In this document: piece after piece, positions 43,468-51,157 of the stretch
Position numbering within the stretch: position 1 is the first letter of the stretch
How the letters are laid out: each line of letters begins with the position of its first letter
Assembly: GCF_004364935.1 (NCBI RefSeq)
Contig: NZ_SOBT01000008.1
Coordinates: forward strand, 434,001-498,000
DNA length: 64,000 bases
Origin: Panacagrimonas perspica
GTDB taxonomy: Bacteria > Pseudomonadota > Gammaproteobacteria > Nevskiales > Nevskiaceae
Reading direction: 5' to 3'
Position numbers and translations under genes: made by a program
Notes under the pieces: generated by a model
What the model saw: only the letters and a program-made list of their open reading frames with translations
Database searches by the model: none
What the model was told of the DNA's origin: nothing

Positions 43468-43529
43468 GCGGACATTCTGACCGAGCGGGGCGGGCGGCCG
43501 CCTCGGGGGAGCCTGCCTTCAGAATCCCT

Positions 43530-43613
43530 CAACGCAAAGGCGCAAAGACCGCAAAGGAAAATCATGAGCGATCGGACTTCGCTTTTCTTGGCGTCGTTCG
43601 CGCCTTTGCGTTG
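43530..43613. repeat. Second palindromic repeat family (AACGCAAAGGCGCAAAG type)
   Basis: CAACGCAAAGGCGCAAAGA on the left and TTCGCGCCTTTGCGTTG on the right form an 84-bp inverted repeat with a degenerate middle (GGAAAATCATG ... CTTTTCTTGG). It lies in the divergent gap between yhiN and yajQ. It is unrelated to the GTAG repeats, and similar ACGCAAAGG palindromes are common intergenic repeats in several gammaproteobacteria. Confidence 0.75.
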
Positions 43614-43716
43614 AAAGCTTTTCGAGTACGTTCAATCCGGCAAAGCGCGCCAGACGCTTGGAAAGGCCAGCGCTCTCTCCGATACTTCGGTCGTTCACAC
43701 CCGCACTTCTACCGCC

Positions 43717-44199
43717 ATGCCCTCATTCGACGTCGTCAGCCAGGTGGACAAGCACGAGCTGACCAACGCGGTGGACACCGCCATCCGCGATATCGTCAAT
43801 CGCTTCGACCTGCGCGGCACCAGCGCGAAGATCGAGCGCGAGGAGTTCGTGCTCACCCTGCACGCCGACACCGAGTTCCAGCTCGACCAGTTGATGGAGG
43901 TGCTGCGCAAGCGCATGGCCGGTCGCCACATCGATCTGCGCAGCCTCGACATTGGCGACGTGCTGACCAATCTCTCCGGCGCGCGCCGCACGGTGACGGT
44001 CAAGCAGGGCATCGAGCAGGCGCAGGCCAAGAAGATCATCGCGAAGATCAAGGAGGCCAAGTTCAAGGTCGACACCTCGATCACCGGCGACAAGCTGCGC
44101 GTCACCGGCAAGAAGCGCGACGACCTGCAGGACGTGATCGCGTTCCTCAAGAAGGCGGACGTCGAGCTTCCGCTGCAGTTCGAGAATTTCAGAGACTGA
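43717..44199 (+). CDS. yajQ: YajQ family nucleotide-binding protein
   Basis: The 160-residue protein matches YajQ end to end: MPSFDVVSQVDKHELTNAVD, NRFDLRGT, VKQGIEQAQAKKIIAKIK, VTGKKRDDLQDVIAFLKK and a final LQFENFRD. It has two RRM-like subdomains. Xanthomonas and Pseudomonas homologues bind cyclic di-GMP and act with a transcription factor to control virulence genes; E. coli YajQ binds nucleotides and tRNA. The patatin-like gene follows after 20 bp, so they are probably co-transcribed. Confidence 0.96.
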   Translation: MPSFDVVSQVDKHELTNAVDTAIRDIVNRFDLRGTSAKIEREEFVLTLHADTEFQLDQLMEVLRKRMAGRHIDLRSLDIGDVLTNLSGARRTVTVKQGIEQAQAKKIIAKIKEAKFKVDTSITGDKLRVTGKKRDDLQDVIAFLKKADVELPLQFENFRD

Positions 44200-44219
44200 A
44201 CCGCGACGAGCGCGACGCC

Positions 44220-45197
44220 ATGAATGCTCCGCGGCCGCCGAAGATCGGCCTTGCGCTCGGCAGCGGTTCCGCCCGCGGCTGGGCGCACATCGGCATCATC
44301 CAGGGCCTGCAGGACATCGGTGTGCGGCCGGACGTCGTCGCGGGCACCTCGGTCGGCGCGCTGGTGGGTGCGGTGTACGTCTCGGGTCAGCTCGAGGCCT
44401 TCACCGACTGGGTGCTCAAGCTCACGCCGCGCGACGTCTTCGGCCTGATGGATCTGAGCTTCTCCGGCGGCATGGTCAAGGGCCGCCGGCTGTTCGGATT
44501 CTTCGAGGAGAAGCATCTGAATCCGAACATCGAGGACATCGAGCAGCGCTATGTCAGCGTTGCCACCGAGATGAGCAGCGGCCGCGAGATCTGGATCACG
44601 CGCGGGCCGATCATCTCCGCGGCACGTGCGTCCTGCGCGATTCCCGGGCTGTTCTCGCCGGTCAAGCATGACGAGCGCTGGATGCTCGACGGCGGACTGG
44701 TGAATCCGGTGCCGGTGTCGGCCTGCCGCGCGATGGGCGCCGACGTCGTCATCGCGGTGAATCTCAATGCGCAGCTCGTCGGCCGTCACCTGTCACGGGC
44801 CGGCCAGGAAGAAGTGGTGCGCGAGGCCAGCACGCGCCAGGAGCGCAATCTCTGGCAGCGCATGATCGCCTCGCTGTCGAGCAGTGACGATGATCATCCC
44901 AGCGTGTTCGACGTCGTCGCCGCCAGCGTCAACATCCTGCAGGACCGACTGACGCGCAGTCGCATGGCCGGTGATCCGCCGGAGATCACGCTGTTGCCGG
45001 TGCTGTCGGATTTCGCGCTGATGGATTTTCATCGCGCGAAGGAATGCATCGACGAAGGGCGCCGCCTGGTGCAGGAGAACGCCGCGACCTTGCGCGCGTG
45101 GGCAGGACTTCCTCGCGCCGATGCCGTGGCGCCGAAGGACGCAAAGGACGTGAAGGACAGCGAAGCCCCTCGGCTGGAACGCGACGAAAAGACCTGA
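44220..45197 (+). CDS. Patatin-like phospholipase (RssA type)
   Basis: ATG 44220 gives 325 residues. The oxyanion-hole block is LGSGSARGWAHIG, the nucleophile Ser 44 is in GTSVGALVGAVY, and the catalytic Asp 157 is in DGGLVNPVPVS. The catalytic dyad is thus complete. No signal peptide or barrel domain is present, so it is a cytoplasmic or membrane-peripheral lipid acyl hydrolase. The last ~25 residues (APKDAKDVKDSEAP, LERDEKT) are low-complexity and charged, and may come from a repeat (45129-45160). Probably in one transcript with yajQ. Confidence 0.92.
   Translation: MNAPRPPKIGLALGSGSARGWAHIGIIQGLQDIGVRPDVVAGTSVGALVGAVYVSGQLEAFTDWVLKLTPRDVFGLMDLSFSGGMVKGRRLFGFFEEKHLNPNIEDIEQRYVSVATEMSSGREIWITRGPIISAARASCAIPGLFSPVKHDERWMLDGGLVNPVPVSACRAMGADVVIAVNLNAQLVGRHLSRAGQEEVVREASTRQERNLWQRMIASLSSSDDDHPSVFDVVAASVNILQDRLTRSRMAGDPPEITLLPVLSDFALMDFHRAKECIDEGRRLVQENAATLRAWAGLPRADAVAPKDAKDVKDSEAPRLERDEKT
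45129..45160 (+). repeat. Possible decayed half copy of the ACGCAAAGG repeat in the patatin 3' end
   Basis: GCGCCGAAGGACGCAAAGGACGTGAAGGAC resembles the left half of the element at 43530 and is translated as part of the patatin tail. No matching right half follows the stop. The resemblance is short, so this is tentative. Confidence 0.35.
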
Positions 45198-45338
45198 GTC
45201 ACCGGTAATCGACGCGTCGCCGAGTCGGTTCGTCTCGACGAAGCAAGCGCTTGCGCACGCTGCTGGCACGCCATTCGTGTCGCATCACTCGATGAGCAGG
45301 AATCCTCGAAGGCGCGCTGACGCGTGAATGGCCCGAGA

Positions 45339-45359
45339 AAAAAGCGCGCCCTGCTTTTT
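45339..45359. terminator. Candidate terminator after yajQ-patatin
   Basis: AAAAAGC and GCTTTTT flank GCGCCCT. The A and T runs give a U-tract for transcripts from either side. The stem core is short, so confidence is moderate. Confidence 0.45.
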
Positions 45360-45473
45360 GCAAAATCGAATCGAGAATCGTGCGAAATGCCTTGAATTAG
45401 TCATCTTTTCGCTCGTTTCTTATCATCGACCCAGCACCGGAAACGTGGCCACTTCGTTGCCGGAAATTTAAAA

Positions 45474-45502
45474 CGCGGATGTCGCCGACGGCGGCATCCG
45501 CG
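45474..45502 (+). promoter_or_regulatory. 5'-leader hairpin before the orphan protein gene
   Basis: CGCGGATGTCGCCG pairs with CGGCGGCATCCGCG (one mismatch or wobble) around a single A, ending 19 bases before ATG 45522. A stem this strong in the leader could control translation or mRNA stability, or may be the end of an upstream transcript. Confidence 0.45.
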
Positions 45503-45521
45503 AACCAGTCGGAGATCAGCG

Positions 45522-46010
45522 ATGAGAAACGGGGCGCGGGCAACGTACGCAGGGGTCAAGCACTTTTTCAGCTTTGGTGGCACCAACAAGCGCGTCGACA
45601 AGGGCAATGCGGTGCTGCATGGAAACCAGTCGGCGGCCAAGAAGGCGGAAGTGATCTCGCAACTGTTCCTGGCGATGGCCATCCGCAGCTCTCCGATCGG
45701 ACTGGCCGGTAACACGCTGAGTTCGATCAAGGCCGGACGGCGCAAGTACAAGGAGCTGAAGAACATGCTCCCGCAGCTCACGCAGACCTTGACCGCTCTG
45801 GGTGTGTCGCCGGGCGGCGTCCAGCAGATCCTGCAAGCGATCCGCGGCGGCTCGGCGCTCAACCTCAGCAACCACGACGAGCAGATCATTGCAGGTGATT
45901 TCGACACGCTGGCGAATGCCGCGGTTGCGCAGGGTGTGTCGCCGGATGTGATCCGGAGCATCCTCGTCGACGTCCGCCACGAGTTGGGCACCGGCACGAT
46001 CGCGTTCTAG
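45522..46010 (+). CDS. Orphan protein of unknown function (162 aa)
   Basis: I recognise no family. The protein has a basic N-terminus (MRNGARATYAGVKHFF), a moderately hydrophobic helix near residues 43-58 (VISQLFLAMAIRSSPIG) and a polar helical middle rich in Gln and Leu (LPQLTQTLTALGVSPGGVQQ). There are two similar segments ending GVSPGGVQQILQAI and GVSPDVIRSILVDV, about 45 residues apart, which suggests an internal duplication of a small helical unit. There is no convincing signal peptide. It is monocistronic, downstream of an A+T-rich leader with a strong hairpin. Codon use is ordinary, so it looks like a real, expressed gene. Confidence 0.7.
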   Translation: MRNGARATYAGVKHFFSFGGTNKRVDKGNAVLHGNQSAAKKAEVISQLFLAMAIRSSPIGLAGNTLSSIKAGRRKYKELKNMLPQLTQTLTALGVSPGGVQQILQAIRGGSALNLSNHDEQIIAGDFDTLANAAVAQGVSPDVIRSILVDVRHELGTGTIAF

Positions 46011-46062
46011 CTGTCGGCGGCCCATCTGCGCACGAATGCGCGGATGGGTCGGGCGGCGCGCC

Positions 46063-47370
46063 CTACAGCAGGCTCGACAGCAGCGTCGCGATTCCGAGAA
46101 ACGAGAAGAACCCGGCGATATCGGTCACCGTGGTAAGGATGATCGACGAACTCTGCGCGGGGTCCTGACCCAGCCGCGTCAGCATCATCGGAACGACGGC
46201 TCCGGCGAAGCCCGCCGCGACCATCGCCAGCACCATCGACGCGCAGATCACCAGCACCAGGCCGAACGAGCCGCTCCAGACCCAGACGCCGAGCCCGCAG
46301 GTGACGGCCACCGCGATGCCGTTGAGCAGGCCGACACCGACTTCCTTCGAAGTCACGGAGAACCACTGGCGTGCCGTGACTTCGCGCAGCGCAAGGCCGC
46401 GCATCGTCACTGCCAGGGCTTGAGCGCCGGCGTTGCCCGACTGGCCCGCGACCACCGGCAACAGCACCGCGAGCGCCGTGAACTTGGCGATCGTGCTCTC
46501 GAAGAGTCCGACGACGGCCGCCGCCGCGAACGCGGTGACGAGATTGATCTGCAGCCAGGGCAGGCGCTTGCGCACCGCGAACCACGGACTCGACAGCGCG
46601 CGCTCCTGCGGACTGACGCCGACCATCGCGCCGATGTCCGCCGCCGCTTCCTGCTGTAGCGCCTGCACCAGGCTGCCGTGCTGGATCAGGCCGATCAGGC
46701 GGCCATCGAGATCGATCACCGGCAGATCGGTCAGGCGATGCTTCTCGACGGTCTGGATCACCTCGTCGCGCGGATCCATCGCGTTCACGGCGGCGGGAAC
46801 CGGCTGCGCGAGGTCGTGCAGCGAGGTGTCTGGCGCCGCCATGGCCAGCTCCTGGATCGGCACTTGCCCGCGCAGGCGGTTGTCGGCATCGACGACGAAC
46901 AAGGTGCGCGGTGCGCGCCCCTGCGCGTCGCGCAGCGACGCCAGCGCAGCGGCCGCCAGCATGTCCGGCCGGAACGTGCGCACGCGCGTGTCCATCAAGC
47001 TGCCGGCGGTGTTCTCCGGGTAGGTCATCAGCTCGCGCAACTGCGTGCGCAGGTCGGGATCCAGGGTCTCGAGCAGGCGGTCGCGATCCTCGTCGTTCAT
47101 CGCGCCGAGGAAGCGCACGGCTTCTGTCGGCAGCAGGCCCGACAGGATGTTGCGCGCCTGCGTCTGCGCCATGTGGGCCAGCAGCGCAGCACCACGATCG
47201 GCGCCCAGGCTGGGCCAGGCAGGCACCAGCACCGGCGCCGACTGCGTGGCGATCTCCTCGACCGCTTCGTCGAGCGGCAACGCTTCGAGCTTGCGTGCGG
47301 CCGAGCCCGGGTGATCGCGCAGGTAGCGGCGATTGAGCTTCTCGACGACCTGCGCGAGTTCAGCGTTCAT
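46063..47370 (-). CDS. mgtE: Magnesium transporter MgtE
   Basis: The 435-residue protein has the MgtE layout: a helical N domain (LLPTEAVRFLGAMNDEDRDRLL), two CBS domains (MDTRVRTFRPDM, then HRLTDLPVIDLDGRLIGLI) and five transmembrane helices. Pore signatures are LLPVVAGQSGNAGAQALAV and a later AQSSSIILTTVTDIAGFFSF. MgtE forms dimeric Mg2+ channels gated by Mg2+ bound to the N and CBS domains. It is the last gene of a three-gene unit and its start overlaps the end of a soluble MgtE_N-CBS gene by 11 bp. Confidence 0.95.
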   Translation of the reverse strand: MNAELAQVVEKLNRRYLRDHPGSAARKLEALPLDEAVEEIATQSAPVLVPAWPSLGADRGAALLAHMAQTQARNILSGLLPTEAVRFLGAMNDEDRDRLLETLDPDLRTQLRELMTYPENTAGSLMDTRVRTFRPDMLAAAALASLRDAQGRAPRTLFVVDADNRLRGQVPIQELAMAAPDTSLHDLAQPVPAAVNAMDPRDEVIQTVEKHRLTDLPVIDLDGRLIGLIQHGSLVQALQQEAAADIGAMVGVSPQERALSSPWFAVRKRLPWLQINLVTAFAAAAVVGLFESTIAKFTALAVLLPVVAGQSGNAGAQALAVTMRGLALREVTARQWFSVTSKEVGVGLLNGIAVAVTCGLGVWVWSGSFGLVLVICASMVLAMVAAGFAGAVVPMMLTRLGQDPAQSSSIILTTVTDIAGFFSFLGIATLLSSLL

Positions 47371-48211
47371 CGCGCGATCCGGTCGTCGTGGTCGACAGCC
47401 CGCGGCCGATCAACAGCCGCAGCAGGTCGGAACCCGTGTGCAGGTAGGCCGTGAACAGGTGCGCGAGCAGCGATTCGGGCTGCGAGTTGCCCGGCTGCGG
47501 CAGCACCGAGTTCAGCGCGCGACGCAGGCCCGCGCGCGACAGGCCACCGAGCAGGTTCCCGTCGGGCGCCGTCACCGGCAGCATCGCCCAGTGATCCCAT
47601 TCGTCGAGATCCTTGATGTCGTCGACGTCGGCCGCGTCGGACAGCGGACGCAGGCTGCGATCGGTCAGCCGCGACAGCGGCGTGTCGGGCGCGGCGTGGA
47701 CCAGCGCGCCGAGCGTCACGGTGCCGCCGTAGGCCTGCGCGGATCGCAGCACGAACACGGCGCAGTCCTCGTGCTTGGCGCGCTGTCGCAGCACGTGCAG
47801 TGCTTCGGCCACGGTCCGGTGCGCGGGCATCGTGGGAACGTCGTACTCGAGCCACGCGCCCACGGTGTCGAGGGTGTAGGCCAGCGAGCGGCGGAAGTGC
47901 TGCACGAGCCGCGGCGGCAGTTCGGCGAGGATCGCGCGGCGCGGCTCGGGTGCGCAGACGCGCAGGATCGTCACGCACCCACGGCTGCCGACGGCTTCCA
48001 GGAAAGCCGCGGCTTGCTTGGGTTCGAGCAGGGCGAGGCGTCGCGCGGCCGAGCCGGCCGACATCTCGTCGAGCACCGGCGACGCTTGCGACGGATCCAG
48101 CTCCGCCAGGAACAGCGCGGCCTGTTCGGAAGGCAGTTCTTCGAGCGCCCGCGCAACCGATTCCGGTTCGCTCTCGGCGAACGCGGTGGCGAGGACCAGG
48201 CCCTCAGCCAT
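47360..48211 (-). CDS. Soluble MgtE_N-CBS protein (no membrane domain)
   Basis: The 283-residue protein begins with MgtE intracellular N-domain repeats (ALEELPSEQAALFLAELDP, LLEPKQAAAFLEAVGS). It continues with CBS-like segments (VPTMPAHRTVAEALHVLR near residue 123 and DHWAMLPVTAPDGNLLGGLS near 207). It stops before any transmembrane helix. It therefore repeats the regulatory half of MgtE without the pore. The gene overlaps mscS by 8 bp and mgtE by 11 bp, so its product is made together with both proteins. It may be a third regulatory subunit or Mg2+ sensor for the transporter (inference). Confidence 0.85.
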   Translation of the reverse strand: MAEGLVLATAFAESEPESVARALEELPSEQAALFLAELDPSQASPVLDEMSAGSAARRLALLEPKQAAAFLEAVGSRGCVTILRVCAPEPRRAILAELPPRLVQHFRRSLAYTLDTVGAWLEYDVPTMPAHRTVAEALHVLRQRAKHEDCAVFVLRSAQAYGGTVTLGALVHAAPDTPLSRLTDRSLRPLSDAADVDDIKDLDEWDHWAMLPVTAPDGNLLGGLSRAGLRRALNSVLPQPGNSQPESLLAHLFTAYLHTGSDLLRLLIGRGLSTTTTGSRDER

Positions 48212-49043
48212 CGTCGCGCTCCGCGGTGACCAGCAGGCTCACCTGCTCGGAGAACATGCGCGCCGGAATGAAGGCGCGGCCATCGTCGGTCTCGAGTACG
48301 ACGTTGGTCGGCGTGATCTCGATGATCTCGCCCTCGACGTCGCCGACGCGCACCCGCACGCCGGGCTGCAACTGCCGGCGCAGGTAGTGCGTGCCGATCA
48401 GGTTGGCCACCAGTCCGCGTGCGCCCAGGCCGAACGCCAGCGAGAACGCGAGCAGCACCGAACCCAGCGCAACGGCGATCACCAGCGTGACGAAGCTGAC
48501 GTTCACGCCGATCTGGTGCACGCCGATGATCACGGCGGTGAGGAACGTCGCGGTCTGCGCGAGGCGCGCCACGAGTTCGCGCTGCTCGACCTGGGCCGAG
48601 GCCAGCGCCTCGAGCAGCAGGTCCCGCACCAGCAGGCCGATCAGGTGGCCGGACACGATGATGATCACGCCGAACAGCAGCGTGGGCAGGTAGCGCAGCA
48701 CGTTGCGCAGCCACTCGGTGACGGCGTCCATGCCCGCCATGTCGGTGGCGAAGCTCAGGAACAGCAGCAGGATGATCCAGAACGTGGCCGTGCCGATCAG
48801 GCGCAGCATCGTCGGCGACAGGCGCAATCGCGCGGCGCGTTCGGCCCGCAGCATGCGGTCCAGCCCGCGGTTGATGCGCGAGCCCAGGCCGCGGATCAGC
48901 GCGCGCACGCCGCTGGCGACGAGCCAGCCCAGCAGCACGAGCAGCACGGCGCCGAGCAGGTTCGGCACGTGATCGACCAGCCAGGCGGCGAACGCGGCGC
49001 TGCGCTGGTGCAGCACATCGAGTGCGGCGTTGATCAGGTCCAT
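48204..49043 (-). CDS. MscS-family mechanosensitive channel-like protein
   Basis: The 279-residue protein has four or five hydrophobic segments. The last is followed by an MscS-like pore helix (ALGSVLLAFSLAFGLGARGL) and a small beta domain: GVRVRVGDVEGEIIEITPTN, then LETDDGRAFIPARMF. N-terminal helices resemble the TM-helix/CmpX-type subgroup of small MscS proteins. It opens the operon mscS-(MgtE_N-CBS)-mgtE, with coupled starts. The link to Mg2+ transport suggests osmotic or ionic homeostasis. Confidence 0.88.
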   Translation of the reverse strand: MDLINAALDVLHQRSAAFAAWLVDHVPNLLGAVLLVLLGWLVASGVRALIRGLGSRINRGLDRMLRAERAARLRLSPTMLRLIGTATFWIILLLFLSFATDMAGMDAVTEWLRNVLRYLPTLLFGVIIIVSGHLIGLLVRDLLLEALASAQVEQRELVARLAQTATFLTAVIIGVHQIGVNVSFVTLVIAVALGSVLLAFSLAFGLGARGLVANLIGTHYLRRQLQPGVRVRVGDVEGEIIEITPTNVVLETDDGRAFIPARMFSEQVSLLVTAERDDG

Positions 49044-49165
49044 GTGCAGGAGCTCGTGGCGGCGGTGTGCGAGCGGTCGATCATCCGTGGGAGCGGGCCG
49101 TGGTTCAGGGTCATGAAGCTGCGACCCGAGAGTAGCGAAGAATGTCGTGCGCGGTCAGCGCACCC

Positions 49166-49231
49166 GTAGCCCGGACGAAGTCCGGGAAGCCGCGCTCGAA
49201 TCAACGCCATCCCGGACTTCGTCCGGGCTAC
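49166..49231. repeat. REP doublet (BIME-like) copy 7
   Basis: GTAG-CCCGGACGAAGTCCGGG and CCCGGACTTCGTCCGGGCTAC, 66 bp with perfect hairpins. It lies between the mscS promoter region and the 3' end of the flavoprotein gene, both on the minus strand. Confidence 0.92.
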
Positions 49232-49284
49232 GAGTGTGTATCGACGCTAGTGCGCGAACCCGCACCCCAGATGAACCCGCCAGG

Positions 49285-50544
49285 TCACGCGGCGCGAAGA
49301 CGGGCCCACGCGGCGGCGCCGCGCCCGGCGCGCACGCCGCTCGCGAAGCACGCGGTCAACAGATATCCGCCGGTCGGCGCCTCCCAGTCGAGCATCTCGC
49401 CGGCGCAGAACACGCCGGGTCGCGCACGGAGCATCAGGTTTTCATCCAGGCCTTCGAGCCGGACGCCGCCGGCGCTGCTGATGGCTTCGGCCAACGGGCG
49501 CGTCCGCAGCAGGCGCAACGGCAGGTGCTTGATGCGGGCGGCCAGACGCGCCGGATCGGCGCGCTCCTCGAGCGTCGCGACCTCGAACAACAGACCCGCT
49601 CGCACGCCCTCGAGCTTCGCGGCACGACGCAGATGCTCGCCGATGGAGCGCTTGCCGCGCGGCCGCGCCAGCGCATTTGCCAGATCGGCCTGGGCTCTGT
49701 CGGGAAGCAGATCCAGCACGATGTCGGCATGCCCGTCCTGCGCGATGCGGTCTCGCAGATCGGCCGACGCGGCGTACACGAGGCTGCCTTCTACGCCCTG
49801 CGAGGTCACGATGAACTCGCCCTGGCGTTCCTGTGTCCGGCCCTGCGCATCCAGCCACTGCAGGCGAACCGGTTTCACCGGCGCACCCGCGAAGCGTTCC
49901 TTGAAGGGCGCCGACCAGTCGAGTTCGAAACCGCCGTTGGCCGGCGCCAGCGGCGACACGTCAGCACCCGCCAGCGCGAGCCACGTCGTCCAGTTGCCGT
50001 CCGAACCGAGCTGTGGCCAGGAGCCGCCGCCGAGCGCGAGCACGACGGTGTCGAACTGCGCCGCGTGCGCGCCCCACTGCGTGCCCAAATGAACGCGCAA
50101 GCCATCGTTCGGTGTGAACTCGATGCGCTGCAGCGACTGGTGCATGCGAAAGCTGACGCCCTGCGAACGAAGGCGACGGACCCAGCCGCGCAGCAGCGGC
50201 GCCGCTTTCAGGTCCGATGGAAACACGCGGCCCGACGTGCCGACGAAGGTCTCGACGCCGAGTCCGAGCGCCCAGGCGCGTAGCGCGTCCGCATCGAAGT
50301 CGCGAAGCCAGGCCTCGACCTCGGGCTGCCGCTCGCGATAGCGCGAGACGAAATCGGCGAAGGCCTCGCCGTGTGTGAGGTTCAGGCCACCCTTGCCGGC
50401 GAGCAGGAATTTCCGGCCAACGGAGCCCATGCGGTCGTAGAGATCGACCTGGCAGCCGGCGGCCCGTGCGATTTCCGCGGCCATCAGGCCGGCGGGGCCG
50501 CCGCCGACGACGGCGACGCGAGGAGAAGGGACGTTCATCCGCAA
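49285..50544 (-). CDS. HI0933-type flavoprotein of the TIGR03862 subgroup
   Basis: The 419-residue protein (ATG 50544, or 50538 two codons later) has VAVVGGGPAGLMAAEIA as FAD motif, GRKFLLAGKGGLNLTHGE near 43 and GVFCAGEMLDWEAPTGGYLL near 385. These place it in the TIGR03862 branch of the HI0933 family, a paralogue of yhiN at 42268. The family is an FAD-linked oxidoreductase of unknown substrate. Monocistronic and divergent from the (N/Q)GP repeat gene. Confidence 0.92.
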   Translation of the reverse strand: MRMNVPSPRVAVVGGGPAGLMAAEIARAAGCQVDLYDRMGSVGRKFLLAGKGGLNLTHGEAFADFVSRYRERQPEVEAWLRDFDADALRAWALGLGVETFVGTSGRVFPSDLKAAPLLRGWVRRLRSQGVSFRMHQSLQRIEFTPNDGLRVHLGTQWGAHAAQFDTVVLALGGGSWPQLGSDGNWTTWLALAGADVSPLAPANGGFELDWSAPFKERFAGAPVKPVRLQWLDAQGRTQERQGEFIVTSQGVEGSLVYAASADLRDRIAQDGHADIVLDLLPDRAQADLANALARPRGKRSIGEHLRRAAKLEGVRAGLLFEVATLEERADPARLAARIKHLPLRLLRTRPLAEAISSAGGVRLEGLDENLMLRARPGVFCAGEMLDWEAPTGGYLLTACFASGVRAGRGAAAWARLRAA

Positions 50545-50594
50545 TTGTACGAGCGGGGATGGGGCGGGCCGGCAACGGCACGGCCGAAATGCGC

Positions 50595-50648
50595 TGACAC
50601 GATGTGTCGAAAACTGGAACTAGGGCTGAAACGGTCGGGGCGTAGCCT
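50595..50648 (+). promoter_or_regulatory. Regulated promoter P1 of the (N/Q)GP repeat gene
   Basis: The palindrome TGACAC-GAT-GTGTCG (50595-50609) starts 48 bp upstream of a TAGCCT box (50643-50648), the likely -10. No good -35 exists, as expected if an activator is needed. The 54 bases from palindrome to box match P2 (52084-52137) at 34 positions without gaps (counted by eye), and further identity continues to GAAGG. Confidence 0.65.
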
Positions 50649-50696
50649 GATTTCCATCGAAGGACGCCTCCTTCGCCCCGATACAGGAGTCTCGCC

Positions 50697-51017
50697 ATGA
50701 AAACCTTCAAGTCCTTCGCTCTGTCTGCCTGCACTGCCGCGTCCACACTGATGTTCGTCGCCCTGTCGACGCCGACGCAGGCCTGGGCGATCCAGCGCAA
50801 CGGTCCTGTCTTCAACGGTCCTGTCCTCAACGGGCCGATCGTCCAGGGCCCCGTCGTCCAGGGTCCGGTGCTCCAGGGTCCGGTCATTCAGGGCCCGGTC
50901 CTGCAAGGGCCGATCGTTCAGGGTCCGTTGCTGCAGGGCCCGACGGCCAGGGGCGCACACCTGGGCAAGTTCGTCGCCGTGACCTTGCCGGGCGGCGAGA
51001 GGATCCCGGTGCACTGA
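50697..51017 (+). CDS. Secreted (N/Q)GP pentapeptide-repeat protein
   Basis: The 106-residue protein has a signal peptide cut near residue 31 (QAWA). Ten consecutive five-residue repeats of the form (N/Q)-G-P-[VILT]-[VILFA] follow, from NGPVF to QGPTA (residues ~35-84). A short C-terminal tail (LGKFVAVTLPGGERIPVH) ends the protein. The five-residue period with regularly spaced aliphatic residues suggests a pentapeptide-type beta-helix or an extended rod, exported to the periplasm or outside. I know no function. AGGAG lies 7 nt upstream of ATG. A strong terminator follows, and the gene next to it encodes an ADYC lipoprotein, a family in which QG-type repeats also occur. Confidence 0.82.
   Translation: MKTFKSFALSACTAASTLMFVALSTPTQAWAIQRNGPVFNGPVLNGPIVQGPVVQGPVLQGPVIQGPVLQGPIVQGPLLQGPTARGAHLGKFVAVTLPGGERIPVH
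50799..50948 (+). repeat. Ten tandem 15-bp coding repeats
   Basis: Ten in-frame 15-bp units encode the (N/Q)GP pentapeptides. The first three begin with AAC and the rest with CAG or CAA. Units vary at third codon positions, so they are kept by protein selection more than by recent DNA duplication. Confidence 0.88.
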
Positions 51018-51055
51018 TCGTCGCCCCTTCCGATTTCCCCGCTTCTCCTCCTCAG

Positions 51056-51086
51056 GCCCGCCGGTGATCCGGCGGGCTTTTTCTTT
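51056..51086 (+). terminator. Rho-independent terminator of the (N/Q)GP gene
   Basis: GCCCGCCGG-TGAT-CCGGCGGGC forms a perfect nine-base stem followed by TTTTTCTTT. It separates the repeat-protein gene from the ADYC lipoprotein gene, which therefore needs its own promoter. Confidence 0.9.
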
Positions 51087-51157
51087 GGCGTCGGCGACCG
51101 GTGTGTTGGGGCGCGGTTCGAGCCCTTCTACACTCAAGCCGGCCTCGCAGGACCTCC

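Larger units (their letters stand above)
45198..45521. other. Intergenic region upstream of the orphan 162-residue protein
   Basis: This 324-bp gap is clearly more A+T-rich than its surroundings between about 45340 and 45475. It contains a hairpin with A/T arms (45339-45359), a TTGAAT/TATCAT-like promoter region (45392-45426) with non-ideal spacing, and a second hairpin (45474-45502) just before the next start. No coding sequence is apparent. Confidence 0.6.

Noticed and set aside
50799-50948. Short direct repeats that might be a CRISPR-like array.
   Set aside because: Units are contiguous 15-mers in frame with no spacers, inside a gene with a signal peptide.
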